Positions 27,026 through 35,419 of a stretch of 64,000 bases of DNA are shown here, piece by piece (position 1 is the first letter of the stretch; each line of letters opens with the position of its first letter). The stretch comes from Bryobacterales bacterium KBS 96. Its GTDB lineage: Bacteria > Acidobacteriota > Terriglobia > Bryobacterales > Bryobacteraceae. The notes beneath the pieces were generated by a model. That model was not told the DNA's origin, searched no databases, and saw only the letters and a program-made list of their open reading frames with translations. The DNA lies in the NCBI GenBank assembly GCA_000381625.1, contig KB906767.1, forward strand, positions 3,243,304-3,307,303, written 5' to 3'. The translations under genes were made by a program, and so were the position numbers.

Positions 27026-28959
27026 ATTCTGCTCACTCCAATTGAAATCGCAAATTCTTTACCGGAAAAAGTGGAGAGTCGCAGGCAGGCCTTATGCCCC
27101 GTGTTATCGGAAAATGGCCACGACCACGACAAGCGACCGCCTTGGTCCTCGCGTACCCATACCGCAGTCGAATTGGCGCTCCAGCCCCGGCAACCTTCGC
27201 TTTCGAAGGGGGTCAGCAGCCCGCGCCCGTAGCGCAGCAAGTTCAAGTAGTCCGGAGAAAACGCGAAATCCACGGATATCGCCGTAATGGATTCCGGCAG
27301 TGCGTAGCGCACTTCGAGGCGGCTTTCACCACGATAGAGGCGAATGTGCTTCGTCAGTCCGCGTGCCGCGCTTGCACCTTCGATGTTTTCCATCTCGACA
27401 TCGACATCTGCGCCGGAGGCGCGGTGGATGCGGCTCCGGTAAGCATCGTGTTCGAAGCCAAAGTCGGCCAGCGCGCCGGGATGATTCGGAGGAAGTTCCA
27501 TAAAGCGATTTAGTTCCTCCATCCAATTCCAGTCGTCGGATGGATTACCGACGACCATGGTTGCCGGCGTACCTGCCAGATCGAATAGGGCGACCAGGCG
27601 CCCACCCCATCGCGGAGAAATCACCGCGAACAACTTATCGTTTTTTAGAACCAGTTCCTCTTCACCATCGGCGTCGATATCACGTAGCGTTGCGTGCGCC
27701 TGTCCGTCGTGGTGGGTTGCCCAATATGCCGCTTCGCCGATCACCGCGGCGTGCCGGCAGTGGCTGCCGAGCGCCTGAATCCAAGGACTCGGCTGGCCGT
27801 AACAATCCGGGTTGCCAAACGGACCCTCCGGCGGTGTGTGCCAGGCGCTTTCCCAACTCGACGCAATTAAATGCTTTTCCGCCAGATCGACCAGCGCCAG
27901 CTCGGCTCCCGATAACGAGAACTGCTCAACGCGCTTTTCCGCCCAGGAAAAGTATTCCCGGTACCGGTCCCACTGCGGATCGAAATACCACTTCTCGTAT
28001 CCTTCGCCAGCCGCAAAGTGATTAGCCAATTCCAGAAACGTTCCCACGTCGATTTGGCGCGGATCGGCCGGCTTGCCAACCACGGTGCAATCGCAGATTC
28101 GCACGGGCTTAATGGAAGGCATTTCTCCTATCCAGCGGAGAACGGATTCAAACTGTTCCGGCCCCTCAGTGCTCCACGCGCCCAAACCCGCAGCCTTCTC
28201 CATGTCGTCGCCATAGATCGCAATCGGAGAGCGGAAGAGCGAGGAGTTGTCGTCTAGCGCTGTGAGCCAGCGGCAGTGCTCGCGCAATTCGTCAAACTGC
28301 CTCTGGCTGCCGGGCGGAATGTTTAGGCGCAAGCGAGTAGCGATCGGTAGCGCGACGAGGCCCTGCCCGTCCTGAATCGTGCATGCCTGAAAGAGTTCCG
28401 CGTCGCTTCGCGGATTTCGATCGTAAATCTTACGCGGAGAAGAGACGCCACCGCCCGGCAGCAGCAGTCGATCGTCCAAAAGGACGTATTGATACCCGTG
28501 ATTCAGCAAGCGGCAGTCCCTGAGCACTGGGGCCATGCGCGGCGTATCCCAAACGCGCTCTGGCGGCCAGAACACCTTCACCGAGACGGGATCGACGCCC
28601 AAGTGGATTTTGTAGAGCAATAGTTCTTCATTGAGCTGCTTGAAGTTATGCTCATAGCTGAAGAAGCGCATAATATTTTGGGCATAGCAGCTCCCGACGA
28701 GTTCGATAAGCCCAATGTCCAATAGCTCGCGAACAAGCACCAGGAATTCCGGCTGATGCCAGGCGATGGCTTCTATCAGCGTGCCGCTCAGGTGAAGATT
28801 TAGGGGAATGTTAAAACGGCGATGCAGCTCTAGTATCCACGAAAAGCCCGACTTACTCTCAATCGAGCCAACTGCGGCCCGCAGGCCGTGCCGATTGTCG
28901 TACCCCTCCGTGATCAGGTACTGGTTCGCGTGATGCACAAAGGCAAAAGCAATGCTCAT
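27022..28959 (-). CDS. Glycoside hydrolase family 57-like alpha-glucan enzyme
   Basis: A 645-residue protein. Family-57 landmarks are VHHANQY at residue 8 (region 1), the nucleophile region VFWPPERVW (Glu134) and the acid region IAIYGDDMEKAAGLG (Asp251/252). These resemble 4-alpha-glucanotransferases and amylopullulanases that act on alpha-1,4-glucans. A beta-rich C-terminal domain (~430-645) follows. No signal peptide is seen, so it is cytoplasmic. The start at 28959 has GGGGGAGAG directly upstream. It is the first gene of the eight-gene run and is coupled to kinase-like protein 1. Hydrolase versus transferase cannot be told by eye. Confidence 0.85.
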   Translation of the reverse strand: MSIAFAFVHHANQYLITEGYDNRHGLRAAVGSIESKSGFSWILELHRRFNIPLNLHLSGTLIEAIAWHQPEFLVLVRELLDIGLIELVGSCYAQNIMRFFSYEHNFKQLNEELLLYKIHLGVDPVSVKVFWPPERVWDTPRMAPVLRDCRLLNHGYQYVLLDDRLLLPGGGVSSPRKIYDRNPRSDAELFQACTIQDGQGLVALPIATRLRLNIPPGSQRQFDELREHCRWLTALDDNSSLFRSPIAIYGDDMEKAAGLGAWSTEGPEQFESVLRWIGEMPSIKPVRICDCTVVGKPADPRQIDVGTFLELANHFAAGEGYEKWYFDPQWDRYREYFSWAEKRVEQFSLSGAELALVDLAEKHLIASSWESAWHTPPEGPFGNPDCYGQPSPWIQALGSHCRHAAVIGEAAYWATHHDGQAHATLRDIDADGEEELVLKNDKLFAVISPRWGGRLVALFDLAGTPATMVVGNPSDDWNWMEELNRFMELPPNHPGALADFGFEHDAYRSRIHRASGADVDVEMENIEGASAARGLTKHIRLYRGESRLEVRYALPESITAISVDFAFSPDYLNLLRYGRGLLTPFESEGCRGWSANSTAVWVREDQGGRLSWSWPFSDNTGHKACLRLSTFSGKEFAISIGVSRI

Positions 28960-30113
28960 CTCTCCCCCGTCGCAGGCACTTCCCGCGACCAAGCGCGCTT
29001 ACCCAAGCCACCGGACACACTACGGCCTCGGTAAGTAGCAAAGCTACGCGCCTAGATAGAGAACCGAGGCTGCCTGAATGGCAGCTACCGTTCCCGATCT
29101 CTCGAATGCGACATAACTGGCCCTAAGGACACATGTCGCCTCGCCGTAAATCTACGTTTCCGCTCTATTGCCGTCCGATCGAAGTGTTGGCGTAACTCTC
29201 TTCTTTTCGCCAACATTCGAACCACCCTTTGTAACCGATCCCTAATCGGCTATTAATCGAAAAGAGACTAACATGGGAAGCCTATGTCGTCAATGCTAGA
29301 TTATGCAAGAAAGTTTTAGCTAGATACTAAGTTCACTTATGCCCGATGTTAACGGCTGGCCCTTAGCAATGAACGTTTGTAGGTTTCTAGCTCGGTATCA
29401 TTCCAGGCGTTATCGGGAATACTTTTTTGCGGACATGTTGGCGAAAGATTGGTGGCCTCAGTGATGTGCTCGATTTGCTCAGGCTATTGAAGTGTTACCT
29501 GAAATGCGCGGCATAAATAACCCTCCTTACAAATGCTAGAGTTAAGTCGCTTTAAATTCATCGTGCCGTTGCCGTGATCGCAACATGAACGTGAGTTGGA
29601 ATAAATCCGCAAAAAGATGCCGTTAGCGAATAGTACTTTAACGACAGCGGCAGCCGAATTTGCGCCTGGGCTTACGCCTGATTTACTGAGTTTTGACCGG
29701 GTGGCCGGAACGCCTTCGAACCCCTGCCCCCTCAGGAGGTAATGCGAAGCATCGCACAAAACATCTTGCCAATCCGCGGCCGTTGTTCGCTGAGAGAGAG
29801 ATGCGCCCTCGTCCGTGCTTGGGGTCACGTTTGAGCCCAGAGGCGGTTTGCATCAGATTCCCCCCGCGTTACTCGCACCCCGGCGCCGAGTCGCCGGCAC
29901 GCATTCCGCGAAGGAGCAGGCGGCACAAACGTTTGCGGTACAACGCGGCAGGTTGACTCGACTATTCAGCAACGAGCCATTCGAGCAAAATGTAAAGCCT
30001 CATGCCGTTGGGGGGAATGGCCGAGCACGGGCGATAAGCTTCTCGGACGGAACTAGGCGAAAGACTCGCGAAAAGCGCCACACTGGAAAGCCGCTGACTC
30101 TAGAGTGATTGCT
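28960..30113. other. Long gene-free leader upstream of the GH57 run
   Basis: Over 1.1 kb lie between the GH57 start and the ferredoxin stop. I find no supportable gene; the only long frames have poor codon use and unlikely composition. The part 29160-29680 is clearly more AT-rich than the surroundings. It contains the TGTTGGCG repeats listed separately. It could house the promoter and a 5' regulatory leader for the GH57 operon, an unrecognised small RNA, or decayed DNA. Confidence 0.5.
29185..29446. repeat. TGTTGGCG inverted repeats
   Basis: TGTTGGCG occurs at 29185-29192; its reverse complement at 29208-29215 gives an inverted repeat with a 15-base spacer. An 11-base version is found in opposite orientations at 29205-29215 (TTTCGCCAACA) and 29436-29446 (TGTTGGCGAAA), 220 bases apart. 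Three copies in an AT-richer stretch suggest binding sites for a regulator of the divergent region, or a looped operator. Confidence 0.5.
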
Positions 30114-30455
30114 TTAGGAATAGGGCGAAGGCAGCCCAAGCTTCAATCGGAAGGCTCGCATGGGCTCAGCCTGATGAGTGCGTAGCCGCAGATCGCTTAA
30201 TGGCCTGGCTGTGCAGGGTAAAACGAAGCCCGCTTCCTTATCGACATCAAAATACGCCCGCGCCGCCGTTTGATCGACCGTGCCGCTGAGGAGTCTCGAT
30301 GCACACGTCAGACATGTGCCTTGATGGCAAATGGAAGGAAGCGTAATTCCCTGGCGGAATGCCGCATCCCACACGTATTCGTCTTCGCGGCAACGAATAG
30401 ATCGCTCCCCATCCGGTGTTTCGAGGACGACCAGATGGAGAGCTGAATCGGTCAT
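30114..30455 (-). CDS. Plant-type 2Fe-2S ferredoxin
   Basis: A 113-residue protein with the [2Fe-2S] pattern Cys43-x4-Cys48-x2-Cys51-x29-Cys81 (ICHQGTCLTC ... LPCTARPL), the beta-grasp ferredoxin spacing. It carries electrons to an oxygenase, reductase or other partner not present here. The last ~20 residues (EPMRAFRLKLGLPSPYS) form a tail. It lies 37 bases after the Dps-like gene on the same strand, so it is probably co-transcribed and under oxidative-stress control. It might supply electrons for releasing stored iron, as bacterioferritin-associated ferredoxins do, though those are a different family (inference). Confidence 0.9.
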   Translation of the reverse strand: MTDSALHLVVLETPDGERSIRCREDEYVWDAAFRQGITLPSICHQGTCLTCASRLLSGTVDQTAARAYFDVDKEAGFVLPCTARPLSDLRLRTHQAEPMRAFRLKLGLPSPYS

Positions 30456-30492
30456 TCAGAGCGCATCTCGCGAGATCTCCAAATACTGGCTA

Positions 30493-31104
30493 TTACGGAT
30501 TGTAGAAACGCCGGTTCTTGCTGTATGGCGCTTCGCCCGGTTCTCCGCGGCGGAAATGGCCGGATGGTATCGAGCGGCCATCCCTCTCGTGCGCGAGAAG
30601 CTCGATAAACCATGCCTCGTGCTCAACTTCTTCGTTCAGAATTCGTGCGGCCATGTCGTAAGTTCGCGGGTCCTTTCCAAAGGTCATGTCGCAAACGGCG
30701 GTCCAGCTTCTGATCGCGCACCGCTCCGACTCGAGCAACAGCGTCAAAATGTTGACCGCGGTTGGCGGATCGGGAAGCTTCGCGGGTGTGCAGCCGGCTT
30801 GATCGTGAAATGCCTTCAGATCGTTTGGCAAGCTACCGCCAAGCTCATAGATGCGCGGAACGATCAGCTCCCAATGCGCCCGGTCTTCGAGCCGGGCGTC
30901 CTCGCAAATTTCCTTGTAATCTTCATGACCCGCGAGATGCATTCGCAGGATCGTGTAGTAATAATATGTACTCGAAAACTCGGCGGCGGCGTTTGCCACC
31001 AGAAGTTTGATTAATTTCTCCACGTCGACGCCACGGGCTCGAATTACTTCTACGCCGACTCGTTGATTCACATCGCCAGGTTGGACAGTTCCTCCTGCGG
31101 ACAT
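30493..31104 (-). CDS. Dps-like ferritin-family protein
   Basis: A 203-residue four-helix protein with ferroxidase-type carboxylates and histidines: [34 protein letters not shown] (ExxxH-type) and [20 protein letters not shown]. It resembles the Dps-like (DPSL) proteins of archaea and some bacteria, which use hydrogen peroxide to oxidise and store iron. Cysteines in [20 protein letters not shown] are compatible with the thiol-containing DPSL group. It is divergent from oxyR over a 121-base spacer holding a CTAT-N7-ATAG site, so peroxide control is likely (inference). A rubrerythrin-like role is a less likely alternative. Confidence 0.82.
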   Translation of the reverse strand: MSAGGTVQPGDVNQRVGVEVIRARGVDVEKLIKLLVANAAAEFSSTYYYYTILRMHLAGHEDYKEICEDARLEDRAHWELIVPRIYELGGSLPNDLKAFHDQAGCTPAKLPDPPTAVNILTLLLESERCAIRSWTAVCDMTFGKDPRTYDMAARILNEEVEHEAWFIELLAHERDGRSIPSGHFRRGEPGEAPYSKNRRFYNP

Positions 31105-31166
31105 GGGCAGATTTCCTTTCTAAGCCAACGGTAGATCGAACGCCGCCATAGGTCCAATATATGTTT

Positions 31167-31183
31167 CCTATTCCGCCGATAGG
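31167..31183. promoter_or_regulatory. OxyR-type half-box between dps-like gene and oxyR
   Basis: The spacer holds CCTAT-TCCGCCG-ATAGG, a perfect inverted repeat whose CTAT-N7-ATAG core equals the central half-site pair of the OxyR consensus (ATAGNTNNNANCTAT repeated with N7 spacing). An imperfect outer ATAT sits 7 bases before it. Its place between divergent oxyR and dps-like genes supports a shared OxyR site. Binding is inferred. Confidence 0.6.
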
Positions 31184-31225
31184 TTTGAAAACTGATACCA
31201 TCATCAGCGGACCGAGGCGGGCTGC

Positions 31226-32131
31226 ATGGAAATTCATCAGTTGCGCTACTTTTGTGCGGTTGTGCGAAATGGGACCTTCACGCGCGCGGCTCTGGCAGAG
31301 CGCGTCGCGCAGCCCTCCTTGTCGCAGCAGATCCTGAAGCTCGAAACCGAACTGGGCGCCAAACTCTTCGACAGATTTCCACGGTCTGTACGGCTTACTT
31401 CCTTCGGTTCCACCTTCCTGCCGAAGGCGGAACGAATCCTGCGAGAGCTTTCGGACGCTAAAACAGAGATTATTGAAATGAGCGGCAAGGACAATGGCGA
31501 ACTGGCCATTGGCGCCATTCCCACCATAGCTCCTTACCTGCTACCGCCGGTGCTCAACGACTTCTCGTGTCGTCACCCCGGCATTTCCATGAAAATTGTC
31601 GAGGATACAACCCAGGTGCTGCTCGAACGCCTGCATGCCGGCGCCGTGCACATGGTGGTCTCCGCGTTACCCGTTCGCGGAACCGAATTGATTTCGCTCG
31701 ATCTGTTTCGAGAACCCTTTCTAATTGTTCTTCCCGATCGGCATCCTCTTTCGAACCGGAAATCGCTTCGGCTGGAAGAACTCCGCAAGGAGCCTTTTTT
31801 GCTCCTGAAAGAGGGGCACTGTTTCCGCGACAATACACTTGCCCTCTGCCGAAAATCGAAGGTCGCGCCCAATGTGGTTTTTGAAAGCGGCCAGTTCGCA
31901 ACCATCTTAGGAATGGTGTCGGCTGGAATGGGCATCTCGGCCGTGCCCAAAATGGCAGTGCAGCCGGTCCGCGGATGCAAATTCGTACCGCTGTCGAACA
32001 AGAACGCCGTCCGCAGAATTGGAGTTGTGATGTTGAGCCGCCATTTCCAGACCAGGGTGGAAAAGCTGTTTCTCCAAAGCTTGATTGATATTGGCGACGG
32101 ATCCTGTAAAGCTCATGATTCGAACGCTTGA
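31226..32131 (+). CDS. oxyR: OxyR, LysR-family peroxide sensor
   Basis: A 301-residue LysR-type regulator: N-terminal winged helix (~1-60; LAERVAQPSLSQQILKLETE), linker helix and a sensor domain. The redox loop reads EGHCFRDNTLALC, with cysteines at exactly 199 and 208, the numbers of the disulfide-forming pair in E. coli OxyR, so peroxide sensing is well supported. It starts at an ATG 121 bases from the divergent Dps-like gene, with an OxyR-like half-box between. The likely regulon here is dps-like, ferredoxin and itself. Confidence 0.92.
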   Translation: MEIHQLRYFCAVVRNGTFTRAALAERVAQPSLSQQILKLETELGAKLFDRFPRSVRLTSFGSTFLPKAERILRELSDAKTEIIEMSGKDNGELAIGAIPTIAPYLLPPVLNDFSCRHPGISMKIVEDTTQVLLERLHAGAVHMVVSALPVRGTELISLDLFREPFLIVLPDRHPLSNRKSLRLEELRKEPFLLLKEGHCFRDNTLALCRKSKVAPNVVFESGQFATILGMVSAGMGISAVPKMAVQPVRGCKFVPLSNKNAVRRIGVVMLSRHFQTRVEKLFLQSLIDIGDGSCKAHDSNA

Positions 32132-32314
32132 AATCGGATGAACGAGCACATCGAAGGCCGTCGAGACATGCTTCGACCCTACAACGGACACCAACTTCGT
32201 GCCGGATTGGGAGCATGCCCGTCCCTCTAAGCCGATCCCATTTCAAATATCGACCTGTCAACATCTCGGGTGTGCGGAGTAATTCCGGAATCTATACTGA
32301 GGTCAGGGTTCTTC

Positions 32315-33346
32315 ATGAATCGCCGGACAATCCACTCGCTGGGTTTAAAGCTTCGGGTGACGCGGTTGATTGCTAAGGGGCTCGTCTCGCGGGATCATCC
32401 GGTCCTTGTCCATATGATCCCGACCCGTCGGTGCAATCTGTCCTGCCGGTATTGCAACGAATACGACAGCACGTCGCCGCCGGTTCCGGTGAAGGAACTG
32501 CTGCGGCGGGTGGATCTGCTCGCGAAACTCGGAACAAGCATTATTACGCAGAGCGGTGGGGAACCGCTTCTGCATCCGAATCTGGAAGAGGTGATTGCCC
32601 GGGTTCGCGGCCATGGCATTGTGGCCGGCCTGATCACGAACGGATATCTGCTCACCGCCAAGCGAATTAAGCAGCTCAATAAAGCAGGGCTCGACCACTT
32701 GCAGATGAGCATCGATAATGTGATGCCGGACGATATTTCGAAGAAGAGCCTGAAGGTGCTCAATAAAAAGCTCGAGTTGTTGGCGGAATACGCCGAATTT
32801 CAAGTGAACGTGAATTCGGTGTTGGGCGCGGGCATCGCGAATCCGGAAGATGCGGCGGTGGTGGCGCGGCGCGCGGTCGAGCTTGGGTTCATGGGAACGG
32901 TCGGCGTGATCCATGATGGCTTTGGGCAGCTTCGCGCCCTGAACGCCACGCAGCGAAAAGTCTTCGATGAGATCAGCAGCCTGGCCACGCATTCGTTCGG
33001 ACGCATCAACCGGTTGAATCCATATCAACGAAACCTGGTAGAAGGCAAGCCGAACGACTGGTGGGTGTGCCGTGCCGGCGCTCGCTATCTTTATCTATGC
33101 GAGGACGGCCTTGTGCATTACTGCTCCCAGCAGAGAGGCGCGCCGGGCATTCCGCTCGAAAACTACACGGTGGAGAACATACGCCGGGAGTACAGGACGC
33201 GAAAGACATGCGCTCCGTATTGCACAATTTCCTGCGTTCATCAGGTGTCCATCATGGATCGCTGGCGCGATCCACAGCCGCTGTTGTACGACCCGGCTGC
33301 GCTCAGTGGGGCCGCCGATCCACCGTTAATCAGAATACAGTCCTAG
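32315..33346 (+). CDS. Radical SAM protein with C-terminal cysteine cluster
   Basis: A 343-residue enzyme. The radical-SAM motif CNLSCRYC (Cys40, 44, 47) binds the 4Fe-4S cluster that splits S-adenosylmethionine. SGGEPLLHP and GLITNGYLL are standard barrel motifs. A SPASM-like C-terminal set of cysteines (YLCEDGLVHYCSQQ; RKTCAPYCTISCVHQ) probably binds a further cluster. The ATG at 32315 has AGGG 6 bases upstream; a longer in-frame start is possible but unlikely. The substrate is unknown: no peptide-like precursor gene or cofactor-pathway partner is visible beside it. The next gene on the strand is an atypical response regulator, 97 bases on. Confidence 0.9.
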   Translation: MNRRTIHSLGLKLRVTRLIAKGLVSRDHPVLVHMIPTRRCNLSCRYCNEYDSTSPPVPVKELLRRVDLLAKLGTSIITQSGGEPLLHPNLEEVIARVRGHGIVAGLITNGYLLTAKRIKQLNKAGLDHLQMSIDNVMPDDISKKSLKVLNKKLELLAEYAEFQVNVNSVLGAGIANPEDAAVVARRAVELGFMGTVGVIHDGFGQLRALNATQRKVFDEISSLATHSFGRINRLNPYQRNLVEGKPNDWWVCRAGARYLYLCEDGLVHYCSQQRGAPGIPLENYTVENIRREYRTRKTCAPYCTISCVHQVSIMDRWRDPQPLLYDPAALSGAADPPLIRIQS

Positions 33347-33423
33347 CCCCCCGCCTACAGTTTCCCCCCGGATAAAACCTCTCATTCCTAAACCAGGGTG
33401 AGAAGTTTCGTACCCGCTTGCCC

Positions 33424-33437
33424 ACTATTTGAATAGT
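33424..33437 (+). promoter_or_regulatory. Palindrome directly before the LuxR-type regulator
   Basis: ACTATT-TG-AATAGT is a perfect 6-base-arm palindrome that ends six bases before the GTG start. There is no ribosome site in its place. It may be an autoregulatory site for the gene that follows; promoter elements were not resolved. Confidence 0.4.
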
Positions 33438-33443
33438 TAAGCC

Positions 33444-34157
33444 GTGTCGAGTTTAATGTACACACTTTCGCCTTTCGGTTCGACGGGCACAGCCGTTGCC
33501 ACGAGCCCCGATCCAACCCCGACGTGGGTGCTGGTTGCGGGAGAGCAAATGCTGCTGCTGGAAGGACTTGCGACTCTTTGTAACACCATTCCGGGGTGCT
33601 CCGTTACCGCTCAGTCAGCGAGCGGGCAGCAGGCGCTAGCGGACATCCAGCGGCTAAAGCCGGATATCGCGCTGCTCGATCTGGATTTGACGGACTTGCT
33701 CACCATCGAGGTGATCAGGCAGATCCGGGCTGGAGAGTCGAAGACCCGCTGCGCCGTGCTCTCCGCCCGTAAGGACAAAAAGACAGTGCTGGAAGTTCTG
33801 CGATCGGGAGCATGCGGCTTTATTTTGACAAGTTCGACGCGCCAGCAGTTGGCGGAGGCATTCCAGCACATCCTGCAAGGCGGCATTTATGTATCGCCAG
33901 CCATCGAAATGGCGTCTCTGGTGGCCGAAAGCTCGCCGGTGCGCCGCTATTCCGATCCTCTGGATTCACTAAGCGGCCGCGAATACCAGGTGTTCACACT
34001 GCTCGTTGACGGTGTTCGCGCTAAGGAAATTGCCGCGAGATTATCGCTTAGTCCTAAAACAGTGGATACGTATCGCTCCAGTTTGATGCGAAAGCTGGAC
34101 ATTTTCGATCTCGCCGGGTTGGTAAAGTTCGCAATACAGCGGAATCTCGTTTCTTGA
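33444..34157 (+). CDS. NarL/FixJ-type regulator with degenerate receiver
   Basis: A 237-residue protein: receiver-like domain (~27-150) and C-terminal LuxR-type helix-turn-helix (~170-235; LSGREYQVFTLLVDGVRAKE then LSLSPKTVDTYRSSLMRKL). The receiver keeps a phosphoacceptor-like Asp79 (PDIALLDL), but the acidic pair is replaced (VLVAGEQ instead of DD) and the conserved Lys is a Thr (CGFILTSS). It is therefore probably not controlled by ordinary phosphorylation. No histidine kinase is adjacent. The GTG start gives ~25 extra N-terminal residues; an ATG five codons on is an alternative. Targets are unknown. Confidence 0.87.
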   Translation: MSSLMYTLSPFGSTGTAVATSPDPTPTWVLVAGEQMLLLEGLATLCNTIPGCSVTAQSASGQQALADIQRLKPDIALLDLDLTDLLTIEVIRQIRAGESKTRCAVLSARKDKKTVLEVLRSGACGFILTSSTRQQLAEAFQHILQGGIYVSPAIEMASLVAESSPVRRYSDPLDSLSGREYQVFTLLVDGVRAKEIAARLSLSPKTVDTYRSSLMRKLDIFDLAGLVKFAIQRNLVS

Positions 34158-34167
34158 ACCGCAAGCA

Positions 34168-35271
34168 TTAATCTTCCAGTTCTGTCAATCCGTGGCGTGC
34201 GGTTGAGCCCTTGGAAGCAGCACGTAGATACTGCACCGGCCAGCTCATTTTCACGTTTAGTTCCTCGGCCGCATGCAGCGGCCAATAAGGATCGCGCAAC
34301 ATCTCGCGCGCCAATAGCACGATATCCGCCTGGCCAGTCCGAATGATGTGATCGGCCTGCTCCGGCCCGGTGATCAGGCCCACCGCCCCCGTCGGAACCG
34401 ATGCTTCGCGCCGGATGCGTTCGGCGAAGGGCGTCTGGTAGCCCGCGCCCACCGGAATTGACGCATTGGGTACGCTGCCGCCGGAGGAACAGTCGATCAG
34501 ATCAGCCCCGGCCTGTTTCGCAATGCGCGCGACTTCCACCGATTCCTCGACGGTCAGGCCGCCTTCCACCCAATCGGTAACCGAGAGCCGAACGAATAGC
34601 GCCAGCTCCGGAATGCGTTCGCGAACGGCCGACACAACCCGTTTCAGCATACGGGCTCGGTTTTCGCTATTCCCGCCGTATTCGTCCGCGCGCTTGTTGC
34701 TAAGCGGCGAAAGAAATTCGTGCAGCAGGTAACCATGGGCGGCGTGGATCTCGACGACCTCGAAGCCGGCTCCAGCCGACCGGGCAGCGGAATCGGTGAA
34801 TGCCTTGACGATTCGATCAATCCCGGCTCGGTCAAGTTCTTTCGGTGAGACATAATCGGCGGAAAACGGGATGGGGCTCGGCGCCCACACGTCAGTCCAG
34901 CCCCCTTGTTCCGGCAGCACGGCGTCGTTGCCTTCCCAGGGTCGATGGGTGCTGGCCTTTCGGCCCGCGTGTGCAAGCTGAATGCCGGGGATGGACCCCT
35001 GCGTCTTCAGAAATCGCACAATCGGGGCAAGGGCCTCCGCGTGTTTATCGTCCCAAATGCCGAGATCCTCGGGAGAGATGCGGCCTTCGGGTGCCACGGC
35101 GGCGGCTTCGGTGAAGACGAGGCCTGCTCCGCCAACCGCCCGGCTGCCCAGGTGGACAAGGTGCCAGTCGTTCGCGAAACCGTTGTCGCACGAATACTGG
35201 CACATCGGGGAAACCGCAATACGATTGGGGAGCGTGACGCCGCGAAGCGTCAGCGGGTTGAAAAGAGACAT
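34168..35271 (-). CDS. Old-yellow-enzyme family NADPH:flavin oxidoreductase (YqjM-like)
   Basis: A 367-residue TIM-barrel flavoenzyme. NRIAVSPMCQYS carries the Cys characteristic of the YqjM/thermophilic-like subgroup, HAAHGYLLHEFLSPLSN is the substrate-binding His-x2-His region, and GADLIDCSSGG and EMLRDPYWPLHAAEEL are typical of the class. Such enzymes reduce activated C=C bonds with FMN. The ATG at 35271 is chosen because MSLFNPLTLRGVTLPNRIAV is the usual start. The longer in-frame extension would run through two tandem repeats and has no homology. It stands alone between the regulator and a Spy-like gene. Confidence 0.92.
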   Translation of the reverse strand: MSLFNPLTLRGVTLPNRIAVSPMCQYSCDNGFANDWHLVHLGSRAVGGAGLVFTEAAAVAPEGRISPEDLGIWDDKHAEALAPIVRFLKTQGSIPGIQLAHAGRKASTHRPWEGNDAVLPEQGGWTDVWAPSPIPFSADYVSPKELDRAGIDRIVKAFTDSAARSAGAGFEVVEIHAAHGYLLHEFLSPLSNKRADEYGGNSENRARMLKRVVSAVRERIPELALFVRLSVTDWVEGGLTVEESVEVARIAKQAGADLIDCSSGGSVPNASIPVGAGYQTPFAERIRREASVPTGAVGLITGPEQADHIIRTGQADIVLLAREMLRDPYWPLHAAEELNVKMSWPVQYLRAASKGSTARHGLTELED

Positions 35272-35299
35272 AAGCGTGACTGGGGCTCGGCGCCCTTGC

Positions 35300-35331
35300 G
35301 GATTGGATGCGGCGCGAGGATTGGATGCCGC
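35300..35331. repeat. Two-copy tandem repeat upstream of the OYE gene
   Basis: GGATTGGATGCGGC (35300-35313) is repeated as GGATTGGATGCCGC (35318-35331) with an 18-base period, starting 29 bases before the OYE start. It would be translated if the long start were used, which supports the shorter one. It could be a regulatory repeat or replication slippage. Confidence 0.45.
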
Positions 35332-35419
35332 AGGCGGAGCGTCAAGTTGGAAAAATAGCGGAGGACGTCGATCCGATGACCGGGTTAACATCCTCCGCTT
35401 TTCAGCGGTTGGGGGATGA

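Noticed and set aside
29340-29370. Sigma-54-like TGGC...GC promoter in the GH57 leader
   Set aside because: The GG-to-GC spacing is six instead of ten.
29693-29760. tRNA-like CTTCGAACCCCTG segment near a CCA-like end on the minus strand
   Set aside because: The would-be T-arm stem does not pair and no anticodon arm or acceptor stem could be built.
29484-29828. 114-codon frame in the leader of the GH57 run
   Set aside because: Composition is unlike a protein, no ribosome site, and it overlaps AT-rich repeat DNA.
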